A stretch of DNA of 15,664 nucleotides from an uncultured Rhodospirillales bacterium (GTDB taxonomy: Bacteria > Pseudomonadota > Alphaproteobacteria > Acetobacterales > Acetobacteraceae): positions 1 to 15,664 of the forward strand of contig CAIMVB010000091.1 of the NCBI GenBank assembly GCA_903844785.1. The letters are read 5' to 3'. Positions 13,273 to 15,664 of the stretch are shown in pieces. Position 1 is the stretch's first letter, and each line of letters begins with the position of its first letter. Below the pieces are notes generated by a model that searched no databases, was not told where the DNA came from, and saw only the letters and a list, made by a program, of their open reading frames with translations. The position numbers and the translations under genes were made by a program.

Positions 13273-14264
13273 GGCTTAAGGCGTATCGCCTGCCCATCCG
13301 TCAGACCTTGCGGTGGATCCAAGACCACTATGTCACCCGCGGCCAAACCTTGGCGGATTTCCACCGCCCGGGGCCCCTGCACCCCTGCGGTGACACGCCG
13401 CAAGCGCGCCACCTCCCCCTGAGCAATGAACACGTGATCACCACGGAGAGCAGCGGGTGGGATGAGCACAGCGGTAGCGGTTTCGCGCAGTACGATATTC
13501 GCTTCCACTGTCATGCCGATCATCAGCGGTGTGTCATCGGGCAGCGCCAAGCGTACGCGATAAGCCTTGCGCGTTGCATCACCTTTGGGCGTGATTTGCG
13601 TCACGGTCGCGTTCAGTACCTGCCCCGCAAAAGCATCAGCGCGCAGCAGCGCGCGCTGGCCTTCGCGGATTTGGGCGATGTCTTCCTCATCTACCTCGGC
13701 AGTGATGCGGAGTGGCTTTGGTTCACCAATCCAGAATAGCGCGGCGGGGGTATCCACCACCTCACCCACCTCGGCATCGCGGCGCAACACAATCCCGGCA
13801 GAAGGGGCGTGCACGATATAATCATCCAGCCGTCGCTGCGCGGCTTCGGCCACGGCGCGCACAGCGCGGGCCTCGGCCTCGGCACGGTCCAGTGCTGCGC
13901 GGGAAGCAACATCGCGCGCCACCAAGGTGCGCACGCGGGCCAAATCTTCCTGGGCGAAAAGGGCGCGGGCTTCGGTTTCCTCTGCCCGGTGCTGGGCTTC
14001 CCGGTCATCCAACCGCGCCATGGGTTGGCCCGCTTCAACACGCGCGCCTTCTTCCACCAGCACCGCAGTGATGCGCGCACGTACCGCAGGGCCAACCTTG
14101 GCCCAATGCACCGGCTCCACATTGCCGGTGGCGTAAACCGCCTGCACGGCGGGCCCAATGGAGGCAGTGGCAATGGCAACCGAGGGCGCCAAGCCACGCC
14201 AGACCCAGGCGCCGGCCAGGGCGAGGATAAGAAGCAGGGCAGGAAGGATGATCCGGGCACGCAT
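13269..14264 (-). CDS. Periplasmic adaptor (membrane fusion protein), HlyD/RND-MFP family
   Basis: A 331-residue adaptor of a tripartite exporter, anchored by one N-terminal helix (residues 5-22) with the rest in the periplasm. Seen: the first lipoyl half ATGNVEPVHWAKVGPAVRAR with VLVEEGARVEAGQPMARLDD (45-87), a short charged coiled-coil hairpin (about 88-148), the second lipoyl half IVHAPSAGIVLRRDAEVGEV (150-169), a beta-barrel domain with MIGMTVEANIVL, and a membrane-proximal domain with VLIPPAALRGD and VLDPPQGLTDGQAIRLKP. Organisation adaptor-permease-ATPase matches DevBCA/MacAB-like systems. First gene of the operon; upstream a minus-strand TATAAC (14324-14329) could be a -10 but no convincing -35 accompanies it. 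No outer-membrane TolC-like partner gene is in the window. Confidence 0.94.
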   Translation of the reverse strand: MRARIILPALLLILALAGAWVWRGLAPSVAIATASIGPAVQAVYATGNVEPVHWAKVGPAVRARITAVLVEEGARVEAGQPMARLDDREAQHRAEETEARALFAQEDLARVRTLVARDVASRAALDRAEAEARAVRAVAEAAQRRLDDYIVHAPSAGIVLRRDAEVGEVVDTPAALFWIGEPKPLRITAEVDEEDIAQIREGQRALLRADAFAGQVLNATVTQITPKGDATRKAYRVRLALPDDTPLMIGMTVEANIVLRETATAVLIPPAALRGDHVFIAQGEVARLRRVTAGVQGPRAVEIRQGLAAGDIVVLDPPQGLTDGQAIRLKP

Positions 14265-14405
14265 TGTGTCAGCCTAACATGACAGGCGCCGCTTGGCTTC
14301 CCCAGCAGAGCCTACCCCATGCTGTTATATGATTGGCCTGACATGGTTGTGCGAAGCCCTGCCTGCCGCTAAGTAGCGTTTCGAGAGGGTTCCTTGCCCC
14401 AAAAA

Positions 14406-14480
<75 letters not shown>

Positions 14481-14668
14481 GTCTTTTCAATGGGTTAGAG
14501 TGGTTTTTGGTTCGGGTTTTGAGTGTTTGAACCGGACAATGACCGGATATTCAGCGATCTTCCTCGCCGAGTCATCATCTCTGGAATTCGCCGCTACAAC
14601 GCTACGGTTGGGGTCTCGACCCCTTCAGTGTGCCCAAGCCAACTTAACGGCGAACCTGAAAGCCAAGC
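14481..14668. other. Non-coding stretch after tRNA-Thr with small inverted repeats
   Basis: No supported gene. It contains a perfect GGGGTC-TC-GACCCC inverted repeat (14610-14623) without a T tract, and the first arm of a double repeat: GCTAC-N3-GCTAC (14593-14605), mirrored by GTAGC-N3-GTAGC (14676-14688). Base composition is lower in GC than the genes to the left. It may be the decayed end of a mobile element; no recognisable terminal sequence was identified. Confidence 0.4.
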
Positions 14669-14989
14669 CTAAAACGTAGCAGCGTAGCGCCTTGTCCGGG
14701 AGATGAAGGAGGGGGTGGGAGTGGTGGGGGCTGGAAAAAAGGCTAGGCCTGCATTCAGGTCGGAATAGGCCTTCCGAAATCGGCGCAATTTTTGGAGTTG
14801 GGCCTGCTTTGTCAGAAGCCTGCTTGCCTGATCAGGCTGCCTGCCTAGCTGATACCGCTTCGCGTCGCCATCACGCAGATAGCGCCGCACCGTGTTGCGC
14901 GACACACCAACTTGTCGCGCAATCGAGCGCAAACCTTTGCCTCGTTTGGCCAATAAACGAATCTCCAATGCCATTTCTCCCGGAAGCAT
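14669..14989 (-). pseudogene. Truncated IS21-family transposase IstA (N-terminal remnant)
   Basis: The first 46 residues look like the start of an IS21-family IstA: MLPGEMALEIRLLAKRGKGL followed by the helix-turn-helix SIARQVGVSRNTVRRYLRD and GDAKRY. After about residue 46 (base 14852) the sequence no longer resembles IstA and runs to a stop at 14669 through a basic, then proline-rich stretch. The usual protein is around 400-500 residues with a DDE catalytic core, all missing here, and no istB follows. The start codon is uncertain: an in-frame ATG at 15007 would add six residues. Upstream, CTGACCCAGG on the minus strand (within 15027-15036) resembles the repeats near IS21-type ends. Non-functional as a transposase; a short DNA-binding peptide could still be made. 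Confidence 0.7.
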
Positions 14990-15663
14990 AAAGACCCCCA
15001 TCCACATGACATGGGCAACATAAGCCTGGGTCAGATTTCAAACGGCACGAGGGCCCCGATCCTGATTGAGGCGCGGGCCAATGCGCGCTGGTCACTGGAC
15101 TTCGTGCATGACCAGTTGGCCTGTGGACGGCGATTTCGGGTGCTGAACGTGTTTGATGACGTCACGCGGGAGTGCCCCTTACGGCAATCCCGGACACGTC
15201 CATCTCGGGCCGCCGTGTCGTCAGGGAACTGACGGCCTTGATTGAACGCCGCGGCAGGCCGGCGATGATCGTCAGCGACAACGGGACGGAGCTGACCTCG
15301 AACGCGATCCTGAAGTTGTGCGCGGAGCAGAAGATCGAATGGCACTACATCGCCCCCGGACAGCCGATGCCGAACAGCTTTGTGGGAAGCTTCAACGGCA
15401 GGCTGCGCGACGAGTTTCTTTACGAGGCCTTGTTCCGCAACCTGGCCCATGCCCGCGAACTGATCAGCGCCTGGGTCACTGACTACAACACCGAAAGACC
15501 CCATTCAGCCCTCGGCTACCGGCCCCCCGCAGGCTTCGCCCTTTATCTGACCACTGCAATCGTACGACCCGCTACACGCGTTGAAAGTTCTGCGCGCCGA
15601 GCGATTGCTCAACCCACGCCAAAGGTCGCAAATGACCAACCGGCTCAGGTCATAGATGGATGA
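14852..15663. mobile_element. Nested insertion-sequence remnants (IS21-type beside IS3-type)
   Basis: Two unrelated transposase fragments stand back to back: the 5' part of istA on the minus strand (to 14989) and the 3' part of an IS3 orfB on the plus strand (from about 15044). The join lies at 15038-15044, where a sequence resembling an IS21-type end (TGGGTCAGATTTCA on the plus strand, 15027-15040) meets in-frame IS3 coding sequence. The simplest history is that an IS21 element inserted into the IS3 transposase gene and a later deletion removed most of the IS21 element and the IS3 5' half. No target duplications or complete inverted ends were found. Confidence 0.6.
15044..15663 (+). pseudogene. 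Broken IS3-family transposase (OrfB, catalytic part)
   Basis: The rve/DDE integrase core of an IS3-family OrfB, beginning abruptly at GTRAPILIEARANARWSLDF; the N-terminal HTH part and orfA are missing. First catalytic Asp is in SLDFVHD (15098-15100), second in VSDNGTE (15277-15279). The reading frame breaks after DDVTREC: tgc at 15173-15175 is followed by two surplus bases (15176-15177) before the frame resumes as [14 protein letters not shown]. The third catalytic residue, Glu in the expected F-V-E-S-F-N-G-R, is Gly (GGA, 15385-15387: FVGSFNGR). The rest, [30 protein letters not shown] and [10 protein letters not shown], is well preserved to a stop at 15661-15663. Truncation, frameshift and active-site loss make it inactive. 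Confidence 0.9.
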
Positions 15664-15664
15664 A

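Noticed and set aside
14338..14375. CTGACA or TTGTGC as the -35 of a tRNA-Thr promoter
   Set aside because: Neither is paired with a credible -10 at 16-18 bases; not strong enough to report.
14610..14623. GGGGTC-TC-GACCCC palindrome as a tRNA terminator
   Set aside because: It lies 130 bases after the tRNA gene, the loop is only two bases, and no T tract follows.
14826..14837. GCCTGATCAGGC palindrome as an operator
   Set aside because: Lies inside the decayed istA remnant, is single copy, and has no promoter next to it.

Overview
The window is a GC-rich bacterial chromosomal segment. Dense packing, short gene overlaps, GC-rich codon use, many solute-receptor and hydroxyacid genes and an alphaproteobacterial-type tRNA-Thr(CGT) suggest an alphaproteobacterium, most likely Rhodospirillales/Acetobacteraceae (Roseomonas-like). 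The lineage is an inference from style; no phylogenetic marker was compared.

Layout. (1) 1-2265, minus strand: a small-molecule cluster read right to left. It holds a solute-binding-fold protein with no signal peptide, a maleate isomerase/Asp-Glu racemase family enzyme, and a TRAP solute receptor (dctP) cut by the window edge. (2) 2313-5248, plus strand: housekeeping and membrane genes: a small PGPGW-like membrane protein, a DUF423 membrane protein, an RlmM-like 2'-O-methyltransferase, a short EF-hand reading frame and a YihY/BrkB-family membrane protein. (3) 5291-7321, plus: an enolase-superfamily racemase carrying the complete mandelate-racemase residue set, followed after 21 bases by a D-2-hydroxyacid dehydrogenase. 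A TauD-type Fe(II)/2-oxoglutarate dioxygenase (7329-8216, minus) converges on them. (4) 8327-11358, plus: recX, azlC, azlD and an MFS transporter, joined by overlapping start and stop codons. (5) 11336-14264, minus: a tripartite ABC export operon (adaptor, permease, ATPase), every junction a 4-base overlap. (6) 14406-14480: tRNA-Thr(CGT) with encoded CCA. (7) 14481-15663: an insertion-sequence graveyard with the 5' part of an IS21-type istA facing away from an IS3-type transposase that is truncated, frameshifted and lacks its catalytic Glu.

How genes may work together. The first cluster looks like uptake of a dicarboxylate or aromatic-derived acid (TRAP) plus intracellular conversion. The racemase and D-specific dehydrogenase could form a two-step route in which both enantiomers of a 2-hydroxyacid are funnelled into a 2-oxoacid. 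AzlCD would export branched-chain amino acids or analogues. The ABC operon would export a lipid-like or amphiphilic compound, or act on lipoproteins. Substrates are not readable from sequence alone.

No CRISPR array, phage module, toxin-antitoxin pair or clear defence system was seen. The best leads for something undescribed are the signal-less binding-fold protein coupled to the isomerase and the racemase-dehydrogenase pair.
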